From: Hoeflea sp. IMCC20628
Lineage (GTDB): Bacteria; Pseudomonadota; Alphaproteobacteria; Rhizobiales; Rhizobiaceae
DNA: 64,000 nucleotides
Reading direction: 5' to 3'
Assembly: GCF_001011155.1 (NCBI RefSeq)
Contig: NZ_CP011479.1
Coordinates: 3,676,501-3,740,500, forward strand
Part shown: one piece after another, positions 26,505-34,559 of the stretch
Numbering within the stretch: the stretch's first letter is position 1
Layout: every line of letters begins with the position of its first letter
Made by a program: the position numbers and the translations under genes
Notes under the pieces: model-generated
Told to the model about the DNA's origin: nothing
Seen by the model: the letters and a program-made list of their open reading frames with translations, nothing else
Databases searched by the model: none

Positions 26505-27125
26505 TCAGATACTCTCCAGATAGGCAAGGCCTTCGATGGAATCGATGACGTCGCCATATTTCTGACCTATATCGTAGAGGGCTGCGTCGTGTGGTGGCTG
26601 CGCACGGTCTGCGCAAGCGTCCGCGATGACGAGGACATTGAATCCGCTTTGAACAGCGTCGACTGCGGAAGCCCGTACGCAGCCCGACGTCGTGGCCCCG
26701 GTCAGGATCACAGTATCAACCCCGGCGCCTGACAGGTGAGCGGCAAGATTGGTCCCGAAGAACGCCGAGGCTCCCTTTTTGACCACAACAGCATCATCGG
26801 CCGTCCGGTCCAACCTGTCGTCGATCTCGACAAGCCGACTGCCTTCTTCAAGAGCTTTCATGCCCGTCGCCTTCTTCAACCATGGCAGAACATCCTGCTC
26901 GGCCTTGTTGAAGGCGATGACGGTGAAGATCACCGGCACGCGCTTCTTGCGTGCCGATGCGATCAAACGATTGGTCGCCGCGATCTGATCGGTTGCTTCG
27001 GAGGCCGTGGGATAGATGAGATCGGTGAAGCCGAAGCTGAAATCGACCACAACCAGCGCCGGCTTCGGCCCGCGGGGGACGCGCGCACCGAAGCCCGCGT
27101 CCAGATAGGTTTTTTCCTGGCTCAT
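26505..27125 (-). CDS. picF: Isochorismatase-family cysteine hydrolase, PicF/NicF-like maleamate amidase
   Basis: 206 residues with the three catalytic residues of the cysteine hydrolase fold: Asp28 (VVVDFSFGF), Lys117 (VVKKGASAFFGTNL) and Cys149 (GATTSGCVRASA). The closest functional relatives are N-carbamoylsarcosine amidases and maleamate amidohydrolases. Placed last in a four-gene operon with 2,5-dihydroxypyridine dioxygenase, deformylase and maleate isomerase, so hydrolysis of maleamate to maleate and ammonia is the expected step. Confidence 0.87.
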   Translation of the reverse strand: MSQEKTYLDAGFGARVPRGPKPALVVVDFSFGFTDLIYPTASEATDQIAATNRLIASARKKRVPVIFTVIAFNKAEQDVLPWLKKATGMKALEEGSRLVEIDDRLDRTADDAVVVKKGASAFFGTNLAAHLSGAGVDTVILTGATTSGCVRASAVDAVQSGFNVLVIADACADRAQPPHDAALYDIGQKYGDVIDSIEGLAYLESI

Positions 27126-27149
27126 TGATTGATGCCCCCGACAAACATC

Positions 27150-28181
27150 TCAGCCACGCTCCATCTGCATTTCCTTGATGACGAGATCGCCGTCGATCAC
27201 GATCGCCTCATCGTCAAGGAACAGCGAACAATTGCGCATCGGGATATCGAGATGACAGGCGGTGTCGTTCGGGCCGCCAAGCTCGTTGTTCGGGCCTGTC
27301 GAGAACATGACATTTCCATAGAAGCTGCGCGGCTCCATGCCCATGCCACCGGGGAATTCGCCCGGCACCATGCGATGCCACTTGGCGTTCGGGTTCATAC
27401 CCCAACCGACATGGCTCATTCCGTTGCCGCGTTCGTCGTTGAAACTGTCCATGTAGGATTTGACCAGTTCGCAATCGAGGCCGCCGCGTATGTCGGTGAC
27501 GAAGCCCTTTTCGATGGTGTAGATGATCGGGTCGCGGACATAGATATTCTGCGGCAGCAGAATGTCGCCCGGAGCCACGACGATCTGACCGTCGACGCCG
27601 TCATCATCGCCGCCCGTGAACACGAACCCGGATGGCCAGTGGTCCCAGCGGCCCGGTTCGTCGGTGCAGGCGTATTCGGCGACCGTCGGATAGGTGTTGA
27701 GCTTGTAGGTCACATCGGTCCCGTGCTTCGATGTGATCCGCATGACCTTGGCCTTCGCCAGATATTCGGCGCCGATCTCGACTTTCTCGCGCAACTCCTT
27801 GCTGGGCAACATCCGAGCCAGCAGTTCCGGCGGCTCGACCGCGGTCAGGATGCGGGTGCCGGCGCCCTGAATGGCGAACTGTTCGGGTGAGAACAGAAGG
27901 AATATGCAGTCAATCAACATGTCGCAGGCCTTGAGCGCCTCGACGGCATCAGGCATGGCAGCGAGGCCGGTGACACCGACGTTCCAGCCACCCATTGCCG
28001 ACGGCGCGGGCAACCGCATGTGATACATCGAAGCGCCAAGCCGCGCGCCGGCGGCCATGAAGGCGTCAGCATAATCGAGCCGCTCGTTGCCCTGGGTGAG
28101 TACGATGAGCTTTTCGCCCTCGTGGACGCCTGACATCTTCAACTGATGAAGGCAGATCTCTGTGAAGCTAGCCTGATCCAT
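27150..28181 (-). CDS. picD: 2,5-dihydroxypyridine 5,6-dioxygenase (NicX/PicD-like)
   Basis: 343 residues, the length of NicX. The protein shows the conserved stretches of this iron(II) ring-cleaving family, for example GTRILTAVEPPELLARMLPS, DEPGRWDHWPSGF, MSHVGWGMNPNAKW and CHLDIPMRNC; the fold is related to M29 aminopeptidases, and the metal ligands are expected among the Glu/His/Asp in the C-terminal half. It opens 2,5-dihydroxypyridine to N-formylmaleamate. The ATG follows directly on the TAG of the deformylase gene. Confidence 0.92.
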   Translation of the reverse strand: MDQASFTEICLHQLKMSGVHEGEKLIVLTQGNERLDYADAFMAAGARLGASMYHMRLPAPSAMGGWNVGVTGLAAMPDAVEALKACDMLIDCIFLLFSPEQFAIQGAGTRILTAVEPPELLARMLPSKELREKVEIGAEYLAKAKVMRITSKHGTDVTYKLNTYPTVAEYACTDEPGRWDHWPSGFVFTGGDDDGVDGQIVVAPGDILLPQNIYVRDPIIYTIEKGFVTDIRGGLDCELVKSYMDSFNDERGNGMSHVGWGMNPNAKWHRMVPGEFPGGMGMEPRSFYGNVMFSTGPNNELGGPNDTACHLDIPMRNCSLFLDDEAIVIDGDLVIKEMQMERG

Positions 28182-28991
28182 CTACAGTGTTCCTTCATGA
28201 TTGGTTCGGTCGAGTTCGAAATCCATTACCGCGTCCAAGAACCCCTCGAGATTGTCCCAAGGGATCATGTGGCCCGCACCTTCGACCGTGCGCGTTTCAA
28301 TATGTGGGGCGAGGTTACGAATTTCGGCCTCGTCGTCGTCGCTGATGACAGGCCCTCCCCCCGCCACGACGAGCCGCATCGGCAGGGTCAGGTGCGGCAG
28401 ATCGACGTGTATGTCGTCGGTGTGAAAACCATCAAAGGCGATCTTGATGGCATCAGGCTGGCAGGTGTGAAGCCACTCAGCCCGCAACGCCACCTGCTCG
28501 TCCGTCCAGGTCGGGCAGAATTCACGCATATCCTGCGCTGAACATCCCTTGATCGCGATTGCAATCGAGTCGCGGTACCACGCCCATTTGGACGGATACT
28601 CACGGCGCCCCGGCCCGCTAACCGGCGGGTCCGCCAGAATCAGGCCACCGAGGCCCGAGGAATCCTTGCGCGCGGCACGAATTGCTGTGCGCGCGCCCAT
28701 TGAATGACCGAGGATGACGGGTTTACTCAGATCTGCAGCCGCGATCACTGCCAGTGCGTCATCAGCCATCGCATCCAGCGAATAGTCCAAATCACCCGCC
28801 TGGCTCAGACCTCGCCCCCGCACGTCAAGGACATGCACATCAAACCGCTCGGCCAGACGTTCTGCGACGAACCCCCAAGTGACAGCAGGGCTGGTGATCC
28901 CGGGGATCAAGAGCATCTGAGGTCCCGGTCCAGGATACCGGATCAAGTGCTGGCGAATGCCGTTGGCGTGCACGTTGTATCCATATGACAT
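28182..28991 (-). CDS. picE: N-formylmaleamate deformylase (NicD/PicE-like alpha/beta hydrolase)
   Basis: 269-residue alpha/beta hydrolase. Nucleophile elbow GHSMGA with Ser97, oxyanion segment PGITSPAVTWGFVAERL, catalytic His in GAGHMIPWD. These stretches, along with DPPVSGPGRREYPSKW and RAEWLHTC, match what I know of NicD from Pseudomonas putida. It releases formate from N-formylmaleamate. Start 28991 chosen because of GGAG before it; the open frame runs 14 codons further upstream. Confidence 0.92.
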   Translation of the reverse strand: MSYGYNVHANGIRQHLIRYPGPGPQMLLIPGITSPAVTWGFVAERLAERFDVHVLDVRGRGLSQAGDLDYSLDAMADDALAVIAAADLSKPVILGHSMGARTAIRAARKDSSGLGGLILADPPVSGPGRREYPSKWAWYRDSIAIAIKGCSAQDMREFCPTWTDEQVALRAEWLHTCQPDAIKIAFDGFHTDDIHVDLPHLTLPMRLVVAGGGPVISDDDEAEIRNLAPHIETRTVEGAGHMIPWDNLEGFLDAVMDFELDRTNHEGTL

Positions 28992-29001
28992 GATGTCTCC
29001 T

Positions 29002-29751
29002 TCAGTATTTTCCCGACAGCAGCGCGCCGCCACCGGGAACCAGCGTGTCGAGGTCGAGAGCCTTCAGCATCGCCCAAGTGGTCGCGATGGCTGCGGTGAC
29101 GACCGGTTTGCCGGTCACTGCCTCGGCCATAGGCACGGCGCGCAGCGATGGCATCTGAACACAGGCGGAGAGCACCACGACGTCCACGTCGGAAGTGTCC
29201 ATCCCAGCCACGATGCCGGGAAGGTTCATCGGATCATGCGCGGCGACGGCGAGATTGTCCTGGATTTCCAGCGCTTTCCAGACCTTGACCTCAATCCCTT
29301 CAGCCCGGATGTACTCGACAACCATCTCGGTCAGCGGCTTCATATAGGGGGCGACAAGTGCAATCCGCTTCGCGCCCATTGCATGCAGCCCATCGACCAG
29401 CGCACCGGCCGATGTGATCACGGGCGCCGCCGCGTCATTGCTCTTGGTCACGCCACTTAACCGTTCGGCGGATTTGCGGTGATAGCCGTGGCCCATGGAC
29501 ATGATCGCCACCAGACAGGCGTAGCCGAGAACGTCGACGCGCGCATCGCTCAGCTCAAGCGCGCAACGGTCGCTGTCGGCATCCATCGCTTTCAGTTCTT
29601 CGCTGGTGACCTTCTTCATTCGCATGCGCGATGAATGAAAGGTGAAGCGTTCGGGATGGACCTGGCCGCGCGAAGTCAGCAGCGCCGGAATCTCGGTCTC
29701 CATGGTAACGTTGGAACTTGGGACAATCTGGCCCACACGAAAGGTTTTCAT
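29002..29751 (-). CDS. picG: Maleate cis-trans isomerase (NicE/PicG-like)
   Basis: 249 residues of the Asp/Glu racemase superfamily. The two catalytic cysteines are Cys79 (YACLVAIMSMG) and Cys197 (SACVQMPS), and the N-terminus reads VGQIVPSSNVTMETEIP, as in maleate isomerases. It converts maleate to fumarate, which enters the TCA cycle. Start 29751 is supported by GGAG 9 bases upstream; the ATG at 29784 lacks a ribosome site. First gene of the picGEDF operon. Confidence 0.9.
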   Translation of the reverse strand: MKTFRVGQIVPSSNVTMETEIPALLTSRGQVHPERFTFHSSRMRMKKVTSEELKAMDADSDRCALELSDARVDVLGYACLVAIMSMGHGYHRKSAERLSGVTKSNDAAAPVITSAGALVDGLHAMGAKRIALVAPYMKPLTEMVVEYIRAEGIEVKVWKALEIQDNLAVAAHDPMNLPGIVAGMDTSDVDVVVLSACVQMPSLRAVPMAEAVTGKPVVTAAIATTWAMLKALDLDTLVPGGGALLSGKY

Positions 29752-29783
29752 CACGAATCTCCGCTTTTTGTCGCGAACATCCA

Positions 29784-29802
29784 TAATTAAAATTTTGATT
29801 AA
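29784..29802. promoter_or_regulatory. AT-rich dyad TTAAT-N10-ATTA before picG, copy 2
   Basis: Read on the minus strand it is TTAATCA-AA-ATTTTAATTA, 17 of 19 identical with 16794-16812 before the importer operon. It sits 33 bases before the picG start, in the short gap to the TetR gene. Confidence 0.5.
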
Positions 29803-29843
29803 TTACAAGTCGGGGTTTAACCCGCAGTAACGATCTGCATCCG

Positions 29844-30575
29844 CTATCGCGTCGAGTTGCCGATGGGAGCCTGCATGCCCGCGCTCAGAAACAGCACCAA
29901 ATTGTCCATCATCTCTGCCTTGCCGACCTCCGAAACACGGTTGTCGCTCAAATCATCAACACGCCCCAGATCATTCAGCATGAAGAGATAGGTTCCGATC
30001 ATGAACGCCATGCGCAGGCTGACGGTCCGCTCTCGCAGATGTGGAAGCGCCAGGCAGAAAGCCTGAAGATAGCGCTTCGTCGAGCGGTCGTAGACCTCGC
30101 GTCGCAGCCGGATCGATTGTTCTTCCGGTTCGGCATGCAACCTTCCCTGCAGTTTGACGAAGGCTTCACCGCTCGGACCGCTATATTTCATGTCCCACTG
30201 AGGCTTGAGATAGGCCGTTACCAGCTCGGTGACATTAGGTTGCTCTTCGCGCGCCAACAATGCGTCGAGCAGTTTCTCACGCTGTTCCGTAATCATGAAG
30301 CCGTGGCGTCTGAACACTTGGTCGAACAGCTGCTGCTTGGATTGGAAATAGTAATTAACGAGAGCCTGATTGACCTCACAGAGTTCGGCAATATCGCGCA
30401 GCCGCGCACCGGCAAAGCCGTTCTCGGCAAAGACAATCTCTGCGCTGTCAAGGATTGCGACACGCATGTCCTTGTCATCTGAAGGGCGGCCTGGTTTCCG
30501 TCTACCCGCTTTTTTGCGCGGCCCGCCGGCTTCAGGATGGCCAGATTCGCTGGCCGGAGGGGAATGATCTGTCAT
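29844..30575 (-). CDS. TetR-family regulator at the edge of the pic locus
   Basis: 243 residues. A basic, proline-rich N-terminal tail of about 35 residues (KKAGRRKPGRPS) precedes the TetR helix-turn-helix (LDSAEIVFAENGFAGARLRDIAE, then NQALVNYYFQSKQQLF). The C-terminal ligand domain resembles the RutR/NicS-like group. It is transcribed in the same direction as picGEDF and ends before that operon's promoter. A TetR repressor (NicS) controls nicotinate genes in Pseudomonas, so a role in pic control is plausible but not shown. Confidence 0.85.
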   Translation of the reverse strand: MTDHSPPASESGHPEAGGPRKKAGRRKPGRPSDDKDMRVAILDSAEIVFAENGFAGARLRDIAELCEVNQALVNYYFQSKQQLFDQVFRRHGFMITEQREKLLDALLAREEQPNVTELVTAYLKPQWDMKYSGPSGEAFVKLQGRLHAEPEEQSIRLRREVYDRSTKRYLQAFCLALPHLRERTVSLRMAFMIGTYLFMLNDLGRVDDLSDNRVSEVGKAEMMDNLVLFLSAGMQAPIGNSTR

Positions 30576-30871
30576 AATACCGACTATGGATGCTCAAGGA
30601 CTGGAATGTCCAGTTATCACGTAAACCGCCTCCAACTGCAGGTGCTGCCAAGCTGGCGCAGTTCGGGCTATGTCATCGTCACTTATCAGAGGTAACGGAC
30701 GACAATCTTTGGTGGATCTCCGCTGCGCTAACCAACGCGCCTGCTGCAGAAGCTGAAGAAGATCGCGAGATGCCACCGTTCGCACGCGCTTCGGCTCACA
30801 ATCCACATCAGTTGGTCAGGTTGGTACAGGGCGACCACAGAATCGATTACGCGCTGCGTGATACCATAAGG
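30576..30871. other. Intergenic stretch between the TetR gene and an IS3 element
   Basis: About 296 bases with no credible gene. The short plus-strand frame at 30590-30940 runs into the insertion element and has no family features. It should contain the TetR promoter near 30580-30620. Confidence 0.4.
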
Positions 30872-30944
30872 TGTCCGTCGTCAGATAAAATGGGACATCA
30901 GAGCGGCTTGAGTATTGGAGGCTCTGGTTCGTTTGTGTGACTGA

Positions 30945-31925
30945 TTATGCCGCTTGTTTTTGATGGTGCAAGCGACGTTGGCGGATTGTCAGCTTCTTGA
31001 TCTCTTTCCTTTCTCTCAAGATGGCTTTGTCGCGCCCAAAGTAGACGTCGGCGGGTGTGACGTTCTTCAAGCTCTCGTGGTAGCGCCTGTTGTTATAGTA
31101 GTCGACGAAGGCCTCGATCTGGCGTTCAAGATCGCCTGGCAGATAGTAATTTTCCAGCAGGACCCGGTTCTTCATCGTCTGATGCCATCGCTCGATCTTT
31201 CCCTGGGTTTGCGGGTGGAACGGGGCTCCACGAACGTGATCCATCTTCTTGTCCTCCAGCCATTCAGCCAAATCGCCAGAGATGTAACATGACCCGTTAT
31301 CGCTGAGCAGGCGCGGTTTGTGGCGCACGACGGCCTGGTCGCAGCCCGATGCCTGAAGCGCCAGTTCAATGGTGTCTGTCACGTCCTCGGCCCGCATGTT
31401 TGTGCAAAGCTTCCAGGCGATGATGTAGCGGCTGTAATCGTCCAGGATCGTGCTGAGGTAATACCAGCCCCACCCGATGATCTTGAAGTAGGTGAAGTCG
31501 GTCTGCCACATCTCATTGATGGCGATAGTTTTGTCTTTGAACTCATTGGCTGCCTTGATCACCACATAGGCCGGTGCGGTGATTAAATCGGCTTCCTTCA
31601 GGATACGATAAGCCGATGATTCAGAGACAAAATACCGCTTCTCATCAGTGTATTTGACTGCCAGCTCCCGGGTCGTCAGCGCCTCGTGTTCCAGCGCGAA
31701 CTCAATCAGGTCATCACGCCGGTCTTGGGGGATACGGTTCCAGACCGACTTCGGCCGTGGAGACCGATCATCCAAGGCAACAACCCCACCGTCGAGGTAA
31801 AGATCATACCATCTGTAAAAAGTGGTGCGCGGTATGCCCAGCATATCGAGGGTCTGCTTGGTTGGCAGGTGCGATCCTTCGACCGTGCGAATGATCTCAA
31901 GCTTCTCGGTCGCAGGGTATCTCAT
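30945..31925 (-). CDS. IS3-family transposase OrfB (DDE integrase domain)
   Basis: 326 residues with the catalytic triad Asp (QTDFTYF), Asp (SDNGSCY) and Glu (QGKIERWHQ) of the rve domain, preceded by a second helix-turn-helix (PRTTFYRWYDLYLDGG). The ATG at 31925 overlaps the orfA stop as ATGA; the open frame extends back to 31997 as needed for the frameshifted fusion protein. Confidence 0.9.
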   Translation of the reverse strand: MRYPATEKLEIIRTVEGSHLPTKQTLDMLGIPRTTFYRWYDLYLDGGVVALDDRSPRPKSVWNRIPQDRRDDLIEFALEHEALTTRELAVKYTDEKRYFVSESSAYRILKEADLITAPAYVVIKAANEFKDKTIAINEMWQTDFTYFKIIGWGWYYLSTILDDYSRYIIAWKLCTNMRAEDVTDTIELALQASGCDQAVVRHKPRLLSDNGSCYISGDLAEWLEDKKMDHVRGAPFHPQTQGKIERWHQTMKNRVLLENYYLPGDLERQIEAFVDYYNNRRYHESLKNVTPADVYFGRDKAILRERKEIKKLTIRQRRLHHQKQAA

Positions 31926-32296
31926 GCCTCGTCCTCCCCAGCACCTGTCATGCTTTTTTTGAGCAGGCGGTTCTCCAGGGTCAGATCGGCGACGCATTCC
32001 TTCAACGCCAAGGCTTCAGAGCGAAGGTCCTTTACTTCCGGCGACGTCGCTTGCCGTGCTGTGTCACCCGAGAGCCGGCGCTTGCCTGCTTCCAGGAACT
32101 CCTTCGACCAGCTGTAATACAGGCTTTCGGCGATACCTTCGCGGCGGCACAGCACCGAGATGCTTTCCTCTCCACGCAAACCCGCCAAAACGATACGGAT
32201 TTTTTCCTCCGCTGAATAGGTCTGGCGGGTCTTGCGGCGGATGTTCTTGACCAGCTTGTCAGCTGCGTTCTTCGATGTTTCAGGCTTCTGTCTCAT
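31922..32296 (-). CDS. IS3-family transposase OrfA
   Basis: 124 residues with a helix-turn-helix (YSAEEKIRIVLAGLRGEESISVLCRREGI) and a C-terminal leucine-rich coiled coil (ALKECVADLTLENRLLKK). Start 32296 has GGGAG upstream. A run of seven A (31954-31960, minus strand A7GC) lies in the overlap with orfB; slipping back one base there joins KK to HDRCWGGRG and then to OrfB, so an OrfAB fusion by -1 frameshifting is expected. Confidence 0.88.
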   Translation of the reverse strand: MRQKPETSKNAADKLVKNIRRKTRQTYSAEEKIRIVLAGLRGEESISVLCRREGIAESLYYSWSKEFLEAGKRRLSGDTARQATSPEVKDLRSEALALKECVADLTLENRLLKKSMTGAGEDEA

Positions 32297-32381
32297 CTCG
32301 ATCTCCCAATCGGTAAGATGAACCAGAAATCCTCCGTTGTTCAAATCCTCAAATCTGTCCCACGGGCGCTGACGTCAGACA

Positions 32382-32685
32382 GGCACAGCGATTAATGGCT
32401 GCTTCCTGCCCCAAACGAGCCGGACGGGAATGCGCCCAAACCGGCCACTGGGGCCAGCTTCACCGCTCCTCAAAGCAGACATTGCAAAAGATATCACCAG
32501 AGGTATCAGTTCCTTAGGTTTGAGCCGCTCGTCTTATAGCTCTATCCTGACCAGAAAGGGCGGCATATGGCGAGTGAGGTCTGGCTCAGAGGAAGCCCAT
32601 GGCGACTGCGATCCTTTTTTTCGCAGTCTTGATAAACGCAGGCCAGCGATTATGAGCATCGTGCAATTAGCGGATGAGCGCGCAT
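32382..32685. other. Intergenic stretch after the IS3 element
   Basis: 304 bases without a recognisable gene, RNA or repeat. The small frames here have no family features. Confidence 0.4.
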
Positions 32686-33117
32686 TCATTTCGAAAGTTC
32701 CATCAGTTTCTTGTCAAACCCGGATGCGGCAATGCTTTTCTCGCCGCATGCAATTGCCTTGTCCGACATATCCGCCTTTTTGAATTCTGTTGCTGCTTTG
32801 GTATTCTTCAGGATGATCCCGTCGCCATTCTCATTCAGCGCCTGAATGTATGCTTGAATGGTCTCGTCAGAGAGAATTTGAAAAGCCGCCGTGACGGTGC
32901 AGTCGCACCGCTGTTTCGTCGCATCAAAATTGTAAGGGTCAAGTTGCTTTAGCTGGGGCGCGGTGAGGTAATTCAGGGTGTCCTTCTCGCTCTTTTTCCA
33001 CTTTGTGTTTTGATAACCGATACAGGCTGCGTATAAATCGCCCCTGTTGACGGTCTCGGCTTTGGCGGCAGACGTCGCAACCAGACATAGAAACAATGCA
33101 GATAAAGTGGTTTTCAT
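32686..33117 (-). CDS. Small exported protein of unknown function
   Basis: 143 residues with a clear signal peptide (MKTTLSALFLCLVATSAAKAE; start 33117, cleavage after AKA). The mature part is lysine rich and has three cysteines (YAACIGYQN, RCDCTVT, IACGEK); helices with SDETIQAYIQALNENGDG. I do not recognise the family. The periplasm is the likely location. It stands alone between the IS3 element and the oxidase operon. Confidence 0.6.
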   Translation of the reverse strand: MKTTLSALFLCLVATSAAKAETVNRGDLYAACIGYQNTKWKKSEKDTLNYLTAPQLKQLDPYNFDATKQRCDCTVTAAFQILSDETIQAYIQALNENGDGIILKNTKAATEFKKADMSDKAIACGEKSIAASGFDKKLMELSK

Positions 33118-33581
33118 TCTGAAATAGGTCCTTTGTTTATCGACTTGATAAACCCTGCTTTTGGAAGGCAGGGCAAGCCACTCAATTGTCTGACTGTATA
33201 TATCCCAGCGTCTATCAAGCAAATGGAGTGATTGGATAGGAGAGAGGGGGTGACCGCCCCTGTCAAATCGGGTTTACTCGGCTGTACAATCTTGCAAACT
33301 TGGAATAATCGCCGGGCAGTGTCTCATATTCATCCATTGCCAATGCGGCAAGGATCACCCATACCAAGACGAATCCCCGTATAATGCCTGTATTTTCAAT
33401 TGGCTATGGCGCGGGTTTCGGCACGCCCGGGCAATTGGGCCCGATTTGGCAACGCCGCATGCAAACTTGGAAGAAGCTGCCGGATCCCCGCTTAGGCGGA
33501 ACGCAAATATCGACTTCTCTACGACGGCAAATTTTCCGTTGAGAATGGCACCTGCGTAAAGAACGAAAAGGTTACGAAGCA
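33118..33581. other. Divergent region before the cyo operon
   Basis: 464 bases without a gene; it must hold the promoter of cyoABCD (plus) and of the small exported protein (minus). No clear operator was seen. Confidence 0.4.
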
Positions 33582-34559
33582 GTGAGAGCGATAATACTCC
33601 AATTTGTTTTTTCAGCACGGCACCGCTTGGTTTCTGGTTGCCTGGCGCTTCTTCTGCTGGCTGGATGCAGCGATCACCGGAACAGTTTCCTCGATCCGGG
33701 CGGGCCGATTGCCGCCGCGCAGCGTACACACATGCTCGAAGTCGTGGCCTGGACAATGATTGCGATCCTGCCGGTCTTCATTCTGGTGCCATTGATGTTC
33801 TGGCGTTACCGATATCGCAACAAGAAGGCGCGCTATACGCCGGACTGGGAGTTCTCCGGCTGGCTCGACCTGGTCATGTGGGGAGGGCCGTTTGTGATCG
33901 TCGCCGTGTTGTCGACCCAGCTTTGGAAAAGCACACACGCGCTTGATCCTTACAAACCCATCGCATCTGCTGAAGCACCGGTAAATGTGCAGGTGGTGGG
34001 GCTCGACTGGAAATGGCTGTTCATCTACCCCGATCTTGGCATCGCCACGGTCAACGAACTGGCTTTCCCTGTCGGCGCGTCGGTGGCGATGGACCTGACC
34101 ACGGATACGGTGATGCAGTCCCTGATGATCCCGGCGCTGGCGGGGCAGATTTATGCCATGCCCGGCATGCGAACCAAGCTGCATATCATGGCGGATGAAA
34201 CCGGCCGTTTCGAGGGTGAGAACACGCAGTTCAACGGCACGGGCTTTACCAAGCAGAAATTCGAGGCGCTTGCGATGACCTCCGCGGACTTTGCCGTCTG
34301 GGTGGCGAAGGTGAAGGCCAATGGCGTCAAGCTGGACGCGGCAATCTATGACCGTCTGGCCGCAGCGTCGACGGGCGCCCAGGCGCATGACACGCTCGGC
34401 TCGGCGGAGATGCCGGACGGCGTGCTCTATTTCGGTGAGGTCGAACCGGCGTTCTTTGCCACGGTGCTTGATAGGTATACCCAAGGCACTGCCGTACCTT
34501 CCGCCTTACAGCCCGGCGCCCCGGGATATAATCCGGCAGCAGCAGGAGCGGACCAATGA
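33582..34559 (+). CDS. cyoA: Cytochrome o ubiquinol oxidase subunit II
   Basis: 325 residues. Lipoprotein signal (LALLLLAGC, cysteine at about 27), two transmembrane helices (about 50-70 and 95-112) and a periplasmic cupredoxin-like domain that has no CuA cysteines, as expected for a quinol oxidase: DWKWLFIYPD, AMPGMRTKLH. The start is GTG with AAGG 10 bases upstream. First gene of cyoABCD; ATGA overlap with cyoB. No heme O synthase gene (cyoE) follows. Confidence 0.93.
   Translation: MRAIILQFVFSARHRLVSGCLALLLLAGCSDHRNSFLDPGGPIAAAQRTHMLEVVAWTMIAILPVFILVPLMFWRYRYRNKKARYTPDWEFSGWLDLVMWGGPFVIVAVLSTQLWKSTHALDPYKPIASAEAPVNVQVVGLDWKWLFIYPDLGIATVNELAFPVGASVAMDLTTDTVMQSLMIPALAGQIYAMPGMRTKLHIMADETGRFEGENTQFNGTGFTKQKFEALAMTSADFAVWVAKVKANGVKLDAAIYDRLAAASTGAQAHDTLGSAEMPDGVLYFGEVEPAFFATVLDRYTQGTAVPSALQPGAPGYNPAAAGADQ

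Larger units (their letters stand above)
30872..32381 (-). mobile_element. IS3-family insertion sequence, complete
   Basis: 1510 bases bounded by imperfect 26-base inverted repeats: both begin TGTC and end TGGGACA, with CGTCAG in common (30872-30897 and 32356-32381). Inside are overlapping orfA and orfB on the minus strand. I see no short target duplication outside the ends, so the flanks may have been rearranged since insertion. Confidence 0.85.

Noticed and set aside
26505-29751. Nicotinate (nic) rather than picolinate pathway
   Set aside because: The lower pathway is common to both, but no NicC-type 6-hydroxynicotinate 3-monooxygenase is present, whereas a PicC-type decarboxylase and a Rieske oxygenase are. 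Nicotinate is not fully excluded as a further substrate.
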